A DNA stretch of 64,000 bases from Marinobacter pelagius. GTDB lineage: Bacteria > Pseudomonadota > Gammaproteobacteria > Pseudomonadales > Oleiphilaceae. Numbering within the stretch: position 1 is the first letter of the stretch; every line of letters starts with the position of its first letter. Positions 45,925 through 55,502 of the stretch are shown piece by piece. The notes beneath the pieces are model-generated. The model ran no database searches and was not told the DNA's origin. It worked only from the letters and a program-made list of their open reading frames with translations. A program made the translations under genes and the position numbers. Where the stretch lies: positions 124,001 through 188,000 of the forward strand of contig NZ_QNRO01000004.1 of NCBI RefSeq assembly GCF_003315345.1. The letters are read 5' to 3'.

Positions 45925-46590
45925 CTACTTACGACTGAAATACAAAACCAGACGGTCGCCAACCATCTGGAGTACTTGTACAAAAATCACCAACAGCGCC
46001 ACAGTAATCACCATGACGTCAGTCTGGAATCGCTGATAACCGAAGCGGATAGCCAGGTCGCCCAGACCACCACCGCCGATAACACCGGACATGGCGGCAT
46101 AGGACACCAGGGTAATGGCGGTGACGGTAATGCCGGCGATAATGCCCGGCAGGGCCTCCGGCAGTAAAGCCCCGAGGATGATCTGGCGCACGTTGGCACC
46201 CATGGCCTGGGTCGCCTCGATGATGCCCCGGTCCACTTCCCGCAGAGAGGTTTCCACGAGGCGGGCGAAGAAGGGCGCACCACCAGCCACCAGCGGGGGA
46301 ATGGCACCGGCGACACCCAGCGAGGTGCCAATCAGCATCACGGTGAACGGGATCATCACGATCAGAAGAATGATGAACGGAACCGATCGAAGCACGTTCA
46401 CAACAAACGACAGCACGGCGTAGGCCACCGGCTGCTCCAGCAACTGACGTTTGCCGGTCAGGAACAACAGCACCCCGATGGGCAGGCCGATCAGCACACT
46501 GAACAGCAGGGACATACCCACCATCACCAGAGTGTCCCAGCTAGCCCAGCCGATTTCGCTCCAGTCGACGTTACTCAATAAGGCTTCCAT
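45925..46590 (-). CDS. metI: Methionine ABC transporter permease
   Basis: A 221-residue membrane protein with five to six helices. The cytoplasmic EAA-type loop (IIEATQAMGANVRQIILGALLPEALPG) contacts MetN. The family segment PPLVAGGAPFFARLVETSLREVDRG lies ahead of it. Its ATG overlaps the last base of metN, so they are coupled. A stem-loop element and 184 bases separate it from metQ. Confidence 0.92.
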   Translation of the reverse strand: MEALLSNVDWSEIGWASWDTLVMVGMSLLFSVLIGLPIGVLLFLTGKRQLLEQPVAYAVLSFVVNVLRSVPFIILLIVMIPFTVMLIGTSLGVAGAIPPLVAGGAPFFARLVETSLREVDRGIIEATQAMGANVRQIILGALLPEALPGIIAGITVTAITLVSYAAMSGVIGGGGLGDLAIRFGYQRFQTDVMVITVALLVIFVQVLQMVGDRLVLYFSRK

Positions 46591-47597
46591 CAGCGCAGCA
46601 CCTCCACATGGACGTCGGCGGCTTCGAATTCCTGCATGGCCACGTTCAGGTCACCACCGACCAGAGACAGGGTCAGCTGGCCGTAGGGGGTATCCTTGAT
46701 GTGGTCGATGCGGCCGGACAGGATGCTGAAATCCACGCCGGATTTGCGGGCCACGCTGCCCAGCAGCGGCTGGTAGGTGGACTCGCCCTTGAAGGTCAGG
46801 CGCAGGATACGGCCATTGGCTTTCTGCAGATCTTCCTGCAGCTCCTGGTGGTCGATGCTCTCGCTCTCGAACACGAAATCCCGGGTAGTGGGATGCTGCG
46901 GGTGCAGGAACACGTCGCTCACCGGTCCCATTTCCACCACGCGGCCGGCGTCCATCACTGCCACCCGGTCACAGACCCGGCGCACCACGTCCATCTCGTG
47001 GGTGATCAGGACAATGGTCAGGCCCAGCTCGCGGTTGATGTCCGCAAGCAGCTTCAGGACCGATTGGGTGGTCTGCGGATCCAGGGCACTGGTAGCCTCG
47101 TCGCACAGCAGGATGGTCGGACGGCAGGCCAGGGCGCGGGCAATGCCCACCCGCTGCTTCTGGCCGCCGGAGAGCTGGGACGGGTACTTGTTGGCATGGT
47201 CAGTCAGGCTGACCCGGGCCAGCAGTTCCTCGATCCGCTCCCGGATCTCGGTCTTCGAATAGATGCCTGCCAGCTTCATCGGGAAAGCGATGTTGTCCGC
47301 CACGGTCTTGGACGAGAGCAGGTTGAAGTGCTGGAAGATCATGCCCACCTTGCGGCGGAATGCCCGCAACTGGGCCGGGTTGTAGCCGGTGATGTCTTCG
47401 TCGTCGATCAGGATGCGGCCACCGGTGGGTGGTTCCAGCAGGTTGATCAGACGCACCAGGGTGGACTTGCCCGCCCCGGAGTGACCGACGATGCCGAAGA
47501 CCTCGCCGGTTTCAACGGTCATATCCGTGGGGTGCAGCGCAGGGATCGCCCGGCCGCCCACCTGATACGACTTCTGTACCTGGTCAAATACAATCAC
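46590..47597 (-). CDS. metN: Methionine ABC transporter ATP-binding protein
   Basis: A 335-residue ATPase beginning at a GTG codon. It has Walker [10 protein letters not shown] near residues 38-46, signature [15 protein letters not shown] near 140, Walker [14 protein letters not shown] near 163, and a C-terminal NIL regulatory domain from about 250 where methionine binds in E. coli to cause trans-inhibition. First gene of metNIQ. No SAM riboswitch or MetJ-box array was recognised upstream. Confidence 0.93.
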   Translation of the reverse strand: MIVFDQVQKSYQVGGRAIPALHPTDMTVETGEVFGIVGHSGAGKSTLVRLINLLEPPTGGRILIDDEDITGYNPAQLRAFRRKVGMIFQHFNLLSSKTVADNIAFPMKLAGIYSKTEIRERIEELLARVSLTDHANKYPSQLSGGQKQRVGIARALACRPTILLCDEATSALDPQTTQSVLKLLADINRELGLTIVLITHEMDVVRRVCDRVAVMDAGRVVEMGPVSDVFLHPQHPTTRDFVFESESIDHQELQEDLQKANGRILRLTFKGESTYQPLLGSVARKSGVDFSILSGRIDHIKDTPYGQLTLSLVGGDLNVAMQEFEAADVHVEVLR

Positions 47598-47739
47598 AGT
47601 CAGCGCCTTGTGGGTGCAGCGTTAAAACCGGCGATTATAGCGCAATCCGTGACCAAACCCGAATGGGAATGAATTACCAACCGTGGCCAGGGTATGGGTA
47701 AATGCCCTTACAACCACGGTAGCAAGTAGCTTTGCCGGT

Positions 47740-48435
47740 CTATAGCGAGTAGAGCTTCGTCACGTGCAGGATAGGCCCGGTGGGCGCACCGGTGGGTGAA
47801 CCGCCGGTCGGCTCCAGACTGATGGCCAGGGTACGGCTTCGGGACAGCGCCTCACGGGCTTCGTCACTCAGCCGGACCCGGTGCACCCCGCCGGCGGGAA
47901 TCACCCCGAGCGAGAGCGGTTGGCCGTTTTCCGGTACCACCCAGAGCTCATAATCCTTGCCCGCTTCCGCAGCAGAGGCGGCCACCGAGCGCAGTTTCAG
48001 CAGGTTCTCGGTCCCGGATTCACTGACCAGCCAGAGCGGGTCTTCCAGGTTCGCCTGCACAATGGCACCGGAGAGCTGCTCCCCGGTCGGTTTTGGCTGC
48101 TGAATCAGTACCACCGCCAGGACCAGCACCGCCGCGGTGGCCAGCATGCTCCAGCTGGGCCAGAACCAGCGGCCGATACCACGGGCAGGTTTCCCGGGCT
48201 GCTCTTGCGCACCCCAGAGCCGGCGTTCGATGTTGTTCCAGACCGACGCCGGGGGCTGATTCTCGGGGACGTCCCGGGCCAGATCACCCAGTTTTTCTTC
48301 CCAGAACCAGACTTCCCGGCGTACCCGGGTCGATTCCATCATCCACTGTTCGAAACGGCGGCGGGCCGCTCCCCTGAGGGACCCGAGGACGTACTCCGCT
48401 GCCAGCGCTTCGATTCGTTCCGGTGTCTTTTTCAT
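47740..48435 (-). CDS. RskA-like anti-sigma factor
   Basis: A 231-residue membrane protein. The N-terminal cytoplasmic zone has the anti-sigma pattern AAEYVLGSLRGAARRRFEQWM, then one transmembrane helix (SMLATAAVLVLAVVLIQQ, about residues 95-112), then a periplasmic anti-sigma-K domain ending in a Pro/Gly-rich tail. It should hold the sigma factor encoded four bases upstream by overlap (ATGA-type). Release may involve proteolysis or redox, as in SigK-RskA; the sequence does not show which. Confidence 0.88.
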   Translation of the reverse strand: MKKTPERIEALAAEYVLGSLRGAARRRFEQWMMESTRVRREVWFWEEKLGDLARDVPENQPPASVWNNIERRLWGAQEQPGKPARGIGRWFWPSWSMLATAAVLVLAVVLIQQPKPTGEQLSGAIVQANLEDPLWLVSESGTENLLKLRSVAASAAEAGKDYELWVVPENGQPLSLGVIPAGGVHRVRLSDEAREALSRSRTLAISLEPTGGSPTGAPTGPILHVTKLYSL

Positions 48436-48989
48436 TGTTCAAGGCACCTTTTCAAAGCCATCAGCCCGCGCCGTATCCAGCTCTTTACGGTACCGATGGG
48501 GGAGCTCAGGGCCTGTGCCAGCTCTTCATGGGTAAAGCCACGGTAATAGGACAACAGGATGCTGTCACGCTGAACATCGGACAGCTCATCAAGGCAGCCG
48601 GTCAGTTTTTGCGCACCGGACTCGCGCAGGGACAATTCCAGCGGCCCGTCTCGACCGTCGTCCAGTTCGTTCAGATCCTCATCGTTGACCGTTTGTCGCA
48701 CCTTTCGGGCACGGATGAGGTCCAGGGTGCGGTAGCGGGCAATGGTCATCATCCAGCCCAGGGGCGCGCCCCGGTCACTGTGGTACTCACCGGCACGGTG
48801 CCAGATCTGGATGAAGGCGTCCTGCAGCGCTTCCTCCGCCAGCTCCCGCTGCCCCGCTAGCCGGAGGCAAAGCCCGAACATACGCGCCGCAATGTGTTCA
48901 TACAGCTCCTGGAATGCCCGTCGATCCTGCTGGGAAATCTTCATCAGCAGCCGCATGAGCTGGTCCTGATCGGCATCGGTCTGTGTCAT
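48432..48989 (-). CDS. ECF RNA polymerase sigma factor
   Basis: A 185-residue ECF sigma factor. Region 2 is FQELYEHIAARMFGLCLRL to YRTLDLIRARKVR, with the core-binding helix QDAFIQIWHRAGEY. Region 4 is LDELSDVQRDSILLSYYRGFTHEELAQAL followed by GTVKSWIRRGLMALKRCL, the -35 recognition helix. AAGGGG precedes the ATG. Together with the RskA-like gene and the divergent DUF4331 operon it suggests a SigK-type regulated envelope function. Confidence 0.92.
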   Translation of the reverse strand: MTQTDADQDQLMRLLMKISQQDRRAFQELYEHIAARMFGLCLRLAGQRELAEEALQDAFIQIWHRAGEYHSDRGAPLGWMMTIARYRTLDLIRARKVRQTVNDEDLNELDDGRDGPLELSLRESGAQKLTGCLDELSDVQRDSILLSYYRGFTHEELAQALSSPIGTVKSWIRRGLMALKRCLEQ

Positions 48990-49154
48990 AGCTACCCCTT
49001 ATTGTCCTCGTTGTTTTCGGGTAATACGCGGCCCCCGGCTTCAGGGATGCGCTTCAAGGCTATCCGGAAAAATTTATTCGACTGTGCATCTTTCCTGCGT
49101 GCTCCTCCGTTACCCCTGTGCAACACCAAGAAACCCTTACCTGAGGAGAACGGG

Positions 49155-50639
49155 ATGAACAACGTACTAAAACGCTCCGGCCTCACCATTGCAGTGGCCA
49201 GCGCTGTGCTGTCCGCCGGCCTGAGCCACGGCTCCAGCCATCGCGAGGCACCATTCATCACAGAGGTGCCCAAGGTTGATGGTACTGACTTCTACATGTT
49301 TCGCAGCTACGAATCCGGTCGTGAGGGATTTGTGACCCTTATTGCCAATTATCTGCCTCTGCAGGATGCCTATGGCGGCCCGAATTACTTTGACCTGGAC
49401 GAAGACGCCATTTATGAGATCCATGTGGATAATGATGGCGACGCCGTAGAAGATCTGACGTTCCGATTCGAGCTTCAGGATGTGCTGAACGACATTCAGC
49501 TGCCGGTGGGAACCGAAGGCAACACGGAGATGGTGTCTGTCCCGCTGAAAAACATCGGCGACGCCACCAATAACGCCAACGTGCAACTCCGCCAGCAATA
49601 CAGCGTGAAGGTTGTTACCGGGGATCGGAACACGGGCACGGTACAGACCGCCACCAACGTCAGCACCGGTACCGATACCTTCGCCAAGCCCCTGGATAAC
49701 ATAGGTGCGAAGTCCTTCGCCGATTATGCGGCCTACGCGAACCAGCACGTGTTCGGTATCGATATCCCCGGCTGCAACACCGACGGCAGGGTCTTCGTCG
49801 GCCAGCGCAAAGAGGCGTTCGCGGTCAATCTCGGCGAGATCTTTGACCTGGTCAACACCAACCCGCTCGGGCCACGCAACGGCGAGGGTGCCGGTGACCT
49901 GGCCGACAAGAACGTCACCTCCTTCGCCCTGGAAGTCCCAACCGGCTGTCTGACCGGGTCGGCCGTGAACTCCAACGACCAGCCGGTGCTCGGCGCCTGG
50001 ACCACCGCCAGCGTTCGTCAGGCTCGGGTACTTAATCCTGCCCCTTCCGCCAACGGCAAGGGGGCGACCGTGGAGGGCGGGGCCTACACCCAGGTTTCCC
50101 GACTGGGCATGCCGCTGGTGAACGAGGTGGTGATCGGCCTTAAAGACAAGGACAGGTTCAATGCCAGCGAGCCCAGGGACGACGGTCAGTTCCTGACTTA
50201 TGTAACCCATCCCACCTTGCCGGAACTGCTCGAAGTTCTCTTCCCGGTCGAGGCGCCTAATAACTTCCCGAGAAACGACCTGATCACTGCCTTCCTGACC
50301 GGTGTTCCCGGCGTGAACATGCCGGTTGGCGTGACCGCTTCCGAGATGCTGCGTCTGAACCCGACGATTCCTGCAACGCCACTGGACTCCCAATCCGATC
50401 TTGGCGTGCTTGGCGGTGATGACGCCGGCTTCCCGAATGGCCGACGCCCCTATGATGACACCGTCGATATTGCCCTGCGCGTTGCAATGGGGGTACTGGC
50501 CGACCCGGCAGACGCACCGGATGGAAGCCTTGCCTATACCGACGGGGTCCAGCTGGCAGCGGATCCGTCAACGTTGCCGGCGGACTACGAAGTCTTCCCG
50601 TACCTGGCAACCCCGATTGCCGGCTCACCCAACGAATAA
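49155..50639 (+). CDS. DUF4331 family secreted protein
   Basis: A 494-residue protein starting at the ATG 49155 (GAGGAG upstream). The signal peptide ends near GLSHG, and the mature N-terminus SSHREAPFITEVPKVDGTDFYMF is the DUF4331 hallmark (parts: SSHREAPF, DGTDFYMF). It later has LPELLEVLFPVEAPNNFPRNDL and PYDDTVDIALRVAMG regions, which are the usual end. The role of the family is not established; it is exported. The following genes appear to be co-transcribed with it, and the divergent ECF sigma pair probably controls it. Confidence 0.88.
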   Translation: MNNVLKRSGLTIAVASAVLSAGLSHGSSHREAPFITEVPKVDGTDFYMFRSYESGREGFVTLIANYLPLQDAYGGPNYFDLDEDAIYEIHVDNDGDAVEDLTFRFELQDVLNDIQLPVGTEGNTEMVSVPLKNIGDATNNANVQLRQQYSVKVVTGDRNTGTVQTATNVSTGTDTFAKPLDNIGAKSFADYAAYANQHVFGIDIPGCNTDGRVFVGQRKEAFAVNLGEIFDLVNTNPLGPRNGEGAGDLADKNVTSFALEVPTGCLTGSAVNSNDQPVLGAWTTASVRQARVLNPAPSANGKGATVEGGAYTQVSRLGMPLVNEVVIGLKDKDRFNASEPRDDGQFLTYVTHPTLPELLEVLFPVEAPNNFPRNDLITAFLTGVPGVNMPVGVTASEMLRLNPTIPATPLDSQSDLGVLGGDDAGFPNGRRPYDDTVDIALRVAMGVLADPADAPDGSLAYTDGVQLAADPSTLPADYEVFPYLATPIAGSPNE

Positions 50640-50651
50640 GAGGTACCAACA

Positions 50652-50882
50652 ATGAGAACTCTGTTTCAATTGGGGTCCATTGGACTGCTCGTAGCCCTGC
50701 TGAGCGGCTGCTTCGGAGGCTCCAGCAACGGGCGCCCGAATCCATCGGTTGATTTCACGACTTTCGTGAAGGCCCAGATTGCCGCTACCGGCAAGGTGAA
50801 GGCACCTGTGGCGGTCAATCCGGTCGATTTCAGCTTCAACGATCAGAACAATCCGCAGGCCTATGATGACCTGTTCCGTTAA
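50652..50882 (+). CDS. Small lipoprotein
   Basis: A 76-residue protein with a lipoprotein signal, lipobox LLSGC (Cys about 20) followed by FGGSS. The remainder is short and Asp/Pro/Asn-rich without known motif. It starts 12 bases after the DUF4331 gene and overlaps the TPR gene by 20 bases, so it is a real operon member despite its size. Confidence 0.75.
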   Translation: MRTLFQLGSIGLLVALLSGCFGGSSNGRPNPSVDFTTFVKAQIAATGKVKAPVAVNPVDFSFNDQNNPQAYDDLFR

Positions 50883-52083
50883 CACCAAAGGCAGCCGGAC
50901 CTTGCTTGATTTGTGTCCGGCCACCTTCCTCCCTGCCCTCCGGGGCAGGGCTTTTTGGATTGGGCTCGGTCTCGCTGGCCTGTTGTTGTCTCCAGACCCG
51001 TTGCAGGCGGCGCCGAGTCCAATCCAAAGCGATTTCGCGGACGACGCTGTCGTGGCGACCCTGCCCGACACCCCACCGATACCCGAGCAACTCCCGACAA
51101 CATCAACCGACCTTGCCGACCGGGTTCAGAACCTGATTAGCCAGGCCCGCAGCACCGGCGACCCGCGTTACCTGGGTTATGCGGAGCGGCTGTTCCAGCG
51201 GTGGCCGGAATCGTCGCTCAACGACCGGCTGTTGGTACTCCGGGCCACGCTCTCCCAGAGCCTGCACCGATTCGAGCAGGCCCGGGAGGATCTCACCGTG
51301 GTGCTGGAACGAAGCCGGAACCGCCAACACCGGATCCAGGCCCGGCTTACCCTGGCCAATCTGGAGACAGTGCGGGGTCGCTACGCTGAAGCGCAACACC
51401 ACTGCTACCAGCTGGCACTCGACTACCCGGGGCTTATCGCCGAGAGCTGCTCCGCCCAGGTTGCCGCCAGAACCGGGGATCCGGAGGCCGCGTACCGGGC
51501 ACTCGAAACACGCCTGGCCAACTCCGATGCAAAGCGCCCGACCGCGCGACTCTGGGCCGAGGGAACCCTGGGTGACATCGCAGCACAACTGGGCCGGGAG
51601 GCAGCAGCCAGACACTGGCGCGACGTGCTGTCGGCCTCCCCCTCCGATCTGTACATCCGGGCCCAGCTCGCGGACTGGCACCTTCAAAGGGGGCATTATC
51701 GCGAGGTAGTGGCGCTTACCGAAAGCTACGAGCAGGTCGACTCGTTGGCGGTCATTCGCGCCATCGCGATGCACCGCAGCCAGCACCCGGAACAGGACGC
51801 CCTTACCCAACAACTCCGGGAGCGTTTCAGCGAGGCCCGTTGGCGCGGGGCATTGTTACACCAGCGCGATTACGCCCGTTTTCTGCTGGACGTGGAAGGC
51901 CGTCCCGAACAGGCTCTGGAACACGCCTGGGACAACTGGCAATCCCAACGGGAACCCCTGGATACCCGGCTGCTGCTGCGCGCGGCACAGGCCGCCGGAA
52001 ACCGGGATACGCTCGCATTTCTCCGCCAGTGGCTGGAGCAGTATGGGCAAACCGACGCCCGCTATCCGGAGGTAGCTTCATGA
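50863..52083 (+). CDS. TPR-repeat exported protein
   Basis: A 406-residue protein with an N-terminal hydrophobic segment (FWIGLGLAGLLLSP, about residues 31-45) and an Ala-X-Ala-like cut site before PSPIQSD. The remainder is built of alpha-helical TPR-like repeats with periodic Ala, Leu and Arg (YLGYAERLFQRWPES, FEQAREDLTVVLER, GRYAEAQHHCYQLALDYPG). Such proteins scaffold other proteins in the periplasm. It sits between the lipoprotein and HupE-like genes. The start could also be the ATG at 50866. Confidence 0.8.
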   Translation: MMTCSVNTKGSRTLLDLCPATFLPALRGRAFWIGLGLAGLLLSPDPLQAAPSPIQSDFADDAVVATLPDTPPIPEQLPTTSTDLADRVQNLISQARSTGDPRYLGYAERLFQRWPESSLNDRLLVLRATLSQSLHRFEQAREDLTVVLERSRNRQHRIQARLTLANLETVRGRYAEAQHHCYQLALDYPGLIAESCSAQVAARTGDPEAAYRALETRLANSDAKRPTARLWAEGTLGDIAAQLGREAAARHWRDVLSASPSDLYIRAQLADWHLQRGHYREVVALTESYEQVDSLAVIRAIAMHRSQHPEQDALTQQLRERFSEARWRGALLHQRDYARFLLDVEGRPEQALEHAWDNWQSQREPLDTRLLLRAAQAAGNRDTLAFLRQWLEQYGQTDARYPEVAS

Positions 52084-53192
52084 CAGGGCTCCGACTCTGG
52101 GCACCATGGCTGCTGCTTCTGGCATTTCTGAGTCAGAGCGGCACTGCACTGGCCCACAAGGCCAGCGACAGCTTTATTTACCTGGATTCGGATGCCGGGG
52201 AACTGCGTATCGATGTCGCCCTGCGTGACCTTGCATTACTGGTGCCACTGGATCAAAACCAGGACCGGCAGATCACTGGCCGCGAGGTGCGCAATCAGCG
52301 CCCGATCATCACCCGAACGGTGGAAAACGGGCTTGAGCTATCGGCAGAGTCCGGTGTTTGCCGCCTTCAGGGCCTTGAGTGGGGACTGAGCCGGCACAGT
52401 GACGGCCGCTATGCGGCAGCGCGTTACCGGATCGTTTGCCCGGATGGGGATGATCCCGGGCAACTGCAGTATTCGCTGCTATTCGACCGGGACAGCCTCC
52501 ACCGGGGGCTGGTCCGGATCACCTCCGATTCCGGTTCCACGCTTGCGGTGCTGTCGCCGGACCGCAACACGTTGCCGCTGACCTCCGGGTCATCCCGCAC
52601 GCTGGAGACTTTCGCAGCGTTTCTCGTGGAAGGGGTGGTCCATCTGTTGATTGGCCTCGATCACATCCTGTTCCTGCTGGTGCTCGTCCTGCCGGTCAGC
52701 CTCATGGCCCCGGAGACAGGGAGCGACACCATCAGATCCAGCATCGTCCGGCTGGCCGGGATCGTCACCGCCTTTACCGTCGCTCACTCCATCACACTGG
52801 CGTTGGCGGCCCTGAATCTGGTGACCCTGCCCATCGCCTGGGTCGAGACGGTCATCGCACTGTCCATTGCCGTCGCGGCAGTGAACGTAATCTGGCCTGT
52901 GCTGGGCCGGAAAACCTGGAAACTGGCGTTTGCCTTCGGCCTGATACACGGATTCGGCTTCGCCAGTGTGCTGGGGGATCTGACCAGTGGTGTCTCGGAC
53001 ATGGCCGTGGCGCTGGCCGGATTCAATCTGGGCGTGGAGCTGGGGCAGTTGGGGCTGCTGGTGCTGGGTTTCCCTGTTCTGTGCCTGTTCTCGCGGTGGC
53101 GACTTTACCAGCGGGCTATCGTCCCGGCCATACTGTTGGCAGTGGTGGGTACGAGCCTTGTGTGGGCAGCCGAGCGGGCCGCTTTCATCTGA
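52080..53192 (+). CDS. HupE/UreJ family protein with EF-hand-like N-terminal loop
   Basis: A 370-residue protein starting at ATG 52080, which overlaps the TPR gene stop (ATGA). It has a signal peptide ending TALAHKA and a periplasmic domain to about residue 180 that includes the EF-hand-like loop DQNQDRQITGREV near residues 59-71. The C-terminal membrane part has seven or so helices with LIGLDHILFLLVL, VAHSITLALA, and FGLIHGFGFASVLG, the histidine-bearing HupE/UreJ_2 signatures. Related proteins handle nickel or cobalt, but no urease or hydrogenase genes are nearby, so the metal is uncertain. Confidence 0.85.
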   Translation: MTGLRLWAPWLLLLAFLSQSGTALAHKASDSFIYLDSDAGELRIDVALRDLALLVPLDQNQDRQITGREVRNQRPIITRTVENGLELSAESGVCRLQGLEWGLSRHSDGRYAAARYRIVCPDGDDPGQLQYSLLFDRDSLHRGLVRITSDSGSTLAVLSPDRNTLPLTSGSSRTLETFAAFLVEGVVHLLIGLDHILFLLVLVLPVSLMAPETGSDTIRSSIVRLAGIVTAFTVAHSITLALAALNLVTLPIAWVETVIALSIAVAAVNVIWPVLGRKTWKLAFAFGLIHGFGFASVLGDLTSGVSDMAVALAGFNLGVELGQLGLLVLGFPVLCLFSRWRLYQRAIVPAILLAVVGTSLVWAAERAAFI

Positions 53193-53200
53193 AATCGCCT

Positions 53201-53224
53201 GCGGTAGCCGTTGCCGGCTACCGC
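53201..53224. terminator. Hairpin between convergent genes
   Basis: Perfect 10-bp stem GCGGTAGCCG/CGGCTACCGC with loop TTGC, in the 42-base gap between convergent genes. There is no T-tract on either side, so if it stops transcription it is a weak or Rho-assisted one. Confidence 0.5.
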
Positions 53225-53234
53225 GTTATCGGTC

Positions 53235-53840
53235 TCAGTGCAGGGCGCGCATCTGGCGCGGGTAAAGTGCGGCGCTCACTTCCGGTTCCTCGAGGAGGTC
53301 CGCCAGTTCACGGTCCACGTCTGTTTCCTCCCCCTCGGCCGGCAGCGGCTCAAAGAGCGTATTCAGCCAGGCGGTAACCGACGGCGCTTCGTCCCGCCGG
53401 TAATCCGTGGACAGCGCCTTGATCCGGCGGAAGCCGATAATGCGCTGATGGCGTGGATCCCGGATCTGTTCAAAGCCCCGCCAGTAGACATGATCCCGGG
53501 TGTGGAGCTGGACGAACAGGGTGTCGATCGGGCCACCGGAATCATCGTCCGGGGCGGCTTCATCTGCTTCGTTTGCTTCGCCTTCTTCGGTTTTCTTATG
53601 GCGAATAGTGGTCCAGGCCGGGTAGAGCACCGCCACGGCGTCCGCTTCCACGTGCTCCCGCGCAGCACGGAGAATCAGTCCCCAACGGGCCTTGTCGGCA
53701 TCGCTTTCAAGGGAGTTAATGGGCAAGTCGTAGCTTTGCTCACTGGACAGGACGATTGCCATCATCGGGGCGTCAAGTTCCCCCATGGCCTCGGCCTGTG
53801 CTACTGATACCAGTTCGTCGATTGCCATCGGTTGGTTCAT
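53235..53840 (-). CDS. Hypothetical acidic protein
   Basis: A 201-residue protein of unknown family. It is soluble, with no signal peptide, and has a very acidic low-complexity insert (EANEADEAAPDDDSGG, about residues 90-105). A hydrophobic strand around ADAVAVLYPAWTT and another around IDTLFVQLHTRDHVYWRG look like core beta-strands. It faces the HupE gene. The reading frame is supported by length, codon pattern and position; I assign no function. Confidence 0.6.
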   Translation of the reverse strand: MNQPMAIDELVSVAQAEAMGELDAPMMAIVLSSEQSYDLPINSLESDADKARWGLILRAAREHVEADAVAVLYPAWTTIRHKKTEEGEANEADEAAPDDDSGGPIDTLFVQLHTRDHVYWRGFEQIRDPRHQRIIGFRRIKALSTDYRRDEAPSVTAWLNTLFEPLPAEGEETDVDRELADLLEEPEVSAALYPRQMRALH

Positions 53841-53962
53841 AAGACGCTCGCCTCCTCGATGCCATCTGGTGGGTCAGGAAGAAGATGCCTTCCTGACTCA
53901 CAGCATAGCCTGTTCCACACACAAAGATAAACGTGGAGTTTCGGAAGCCGGATCACAACCCC

Positions 53963-55450
53963 TCAGAATGCATCTTCCAGGCGTTCATAGTGACTGAACC
54001 AGGGCGTGGCCTCCTCGAGCTGCGCCGCCAGCTGGAACAGCACGTCCTCACCACCGTGGGGCGCCCCGAACTGGACGCCGACCGGCAGCCCCGACAGTGT
54101 CCAGTGCAGGGGCACCGACATGGCCGGAGTCCCGGTCAGGTTGGCCAGCTGGGTGAACGGCGTGCGAGCCAGGCTCTCCAGGGCCATCTGGTCCACCTGG
54201 CCACTGCGATGCACCAGCCGGCCCGCTTTCAACGCCAGCATCAGCTTTGCAGCAAATTTCAGATGGGACGGCGTGTCCAGTTCTCCTATACGGGCCGGCA
54301 ACTGGCCCGTGGTCGGACAAAGGTAGAGATCATAACTCTCGAAGAAGGTGCCCAGCGCCCGGGCGAACTCGTTCCACTGCTGGCGCCGGCGGACATACTC
54401 CGGTAGCGGCATGGTCCGGCCGAGCATGGCAATCAGCCGGGTATCCAGCTCGAAATCATCATCGGTGGCGCCGAACTGCTCACGGGCCCGCTCCATCAGG
54501 GCCGACACCTCGCCGAAATACAGTGCGAGGTAACACCGGGCCAGAGCCATGCCATCGAATTCAGGCCGGGCATACTCGACAATGTGGCCCATCCTCTCCA
54601 GGGTGCGGGCGGTCTCCTCCACGGCGGCAATGCATTCGGGCGCGACGTCGGTATCATAGGGAGATTCGGTAAACACACCGATGCGCAGCCGGCCCGGGGC
54701 CTGTTGCATCAGTTCCGTGTAGGGTGCTGACGGCGGCGCAATGACAAAGGGATCGCCCTGGGCAGGCCCGGCCAGCACATCGAGCATGGCCGCGCTGTCG
54801 CGGACGGTGCGGGTCACCACGTGATCGACCGAGGCTCCGGTCCAGGTCTCGCCCAGGAACGGCCCACTGGAAACCCGGCCCCGGGAGGGCTTGAGCCCGA
54901 ATAGACCGTTGTAGGCAGCCGGGATGCGAATGGAGCCACCGCCGTCGTTGGCGCCGGCCATCGGCACCACTCCGGCCGCCACCGCGGCACCGGAGCCTCC
55001 GCTGGAACCGCCCGGGGTAAGGTCGACGTTCCAGGGGTTGCGACTGGCGCCCCAGAGCTCCGATTCGGTCACCCCCTTCAGACCAAATTCCGGGGTGGTT
55101 GTTCTCCCAAGGAAGACCAGACCACCCTGACCGGCGCGTCGGGTAAACTCGGAGTCCACCGGCGCGATATTGTTTTTCAGGCCACGACTACCGTAGCTGC
55201 AGGGATGGCCGGCCTGCTCCTGCGCCAGGTCCTTGAGCAGAAAAGGAACGCCACTGAACGGGGCGGATTCGGTAAACTTCTGTTCGAGGGCTTCGGAGAA
55301 CTGGGGATGGCAGATGGCATTCAGGGTTCCATTGACCCGGGTCGCACGCTCAATGGCCGCTTCGCACACATCCCGGGCCTGGATCTCGCCTCGCCCGATC
55401 AGGTCGGCAAGGGCCATGGCATCAAGTTTCAGATACTCGGATTGCTTCAT
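53963..55450 (-). CDS. Amidase (amidase-signature family)
   Basis: A 495-residue amidase starting at ATG 55450 (a GTG two codons earlier is in frame). The Ser-cisSer-Lys triad is visible: the lysine in [12 protein letters not shown], and the serines in the Gly/Ser-rich [16 protein letters not shown] stretch followed by [24 protein letters not shown]. These enzymes hydrolyse small amides, such as nylon oligomers, indoleacetamide or amino acid amides. It is monocistronic with no gat genes near, so a tRNA role is unlikely. Confidence 0.92.
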   Translation of the reverse strand: MKQSEYLKLDAMALADLIGRGEIQARDVCEAAIERATRVNGTLNAICHPQFSEALEQKFTESAPFSGVPFLLKDLAQEQAGHPCSYGSRGLKNNIAPVDSEFTRRAGQGGLVFLGRTTTPEFGLKGVTESELWGASRNPWNVDLTPGGSSGGSGAAVAAGVVPMAGANDGGGSIRIPAAYNGLFGLKPSRGRVSSGPFLGETWTGASVDHVVTRTVRDSAAMLDVLAGPAQGDPFVIAPPSAPYTELMQQAPGRLRIGVFTESPYDTDVAPECIAAVEETARTLERMGHIVEYARPEFDGMALARCYLALYFGEVSALMERAREQFGATDDDFELDTRLIAMLGRTMPLPEYVRRRQQWNEFARALGTFFESYDLYLCPTTGQLPARIGELDTPSHLKFAAKLMLALKAGRLVHRSGQVDQMALESLARTPFTQLANLTGTPAMSVPLHWTLSGLPVGVQFGAPHGGEDVLFQLAAQLEEATPWFSHYERLEDAF

Positions 55451-55502
55451 GATCACGTCCGTTTGTTATTGTGTTATCTGAATGGTGACGGGTATTACTG
55501 AT

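Noticed and set aside
48894..49154. Longer start for the DUF4331 gene overlapping the sigma factor gene
   Set aside because: The signal peptide begins at 49155 with a good ribosome site; the extension overlaps the divergent sigma gene.
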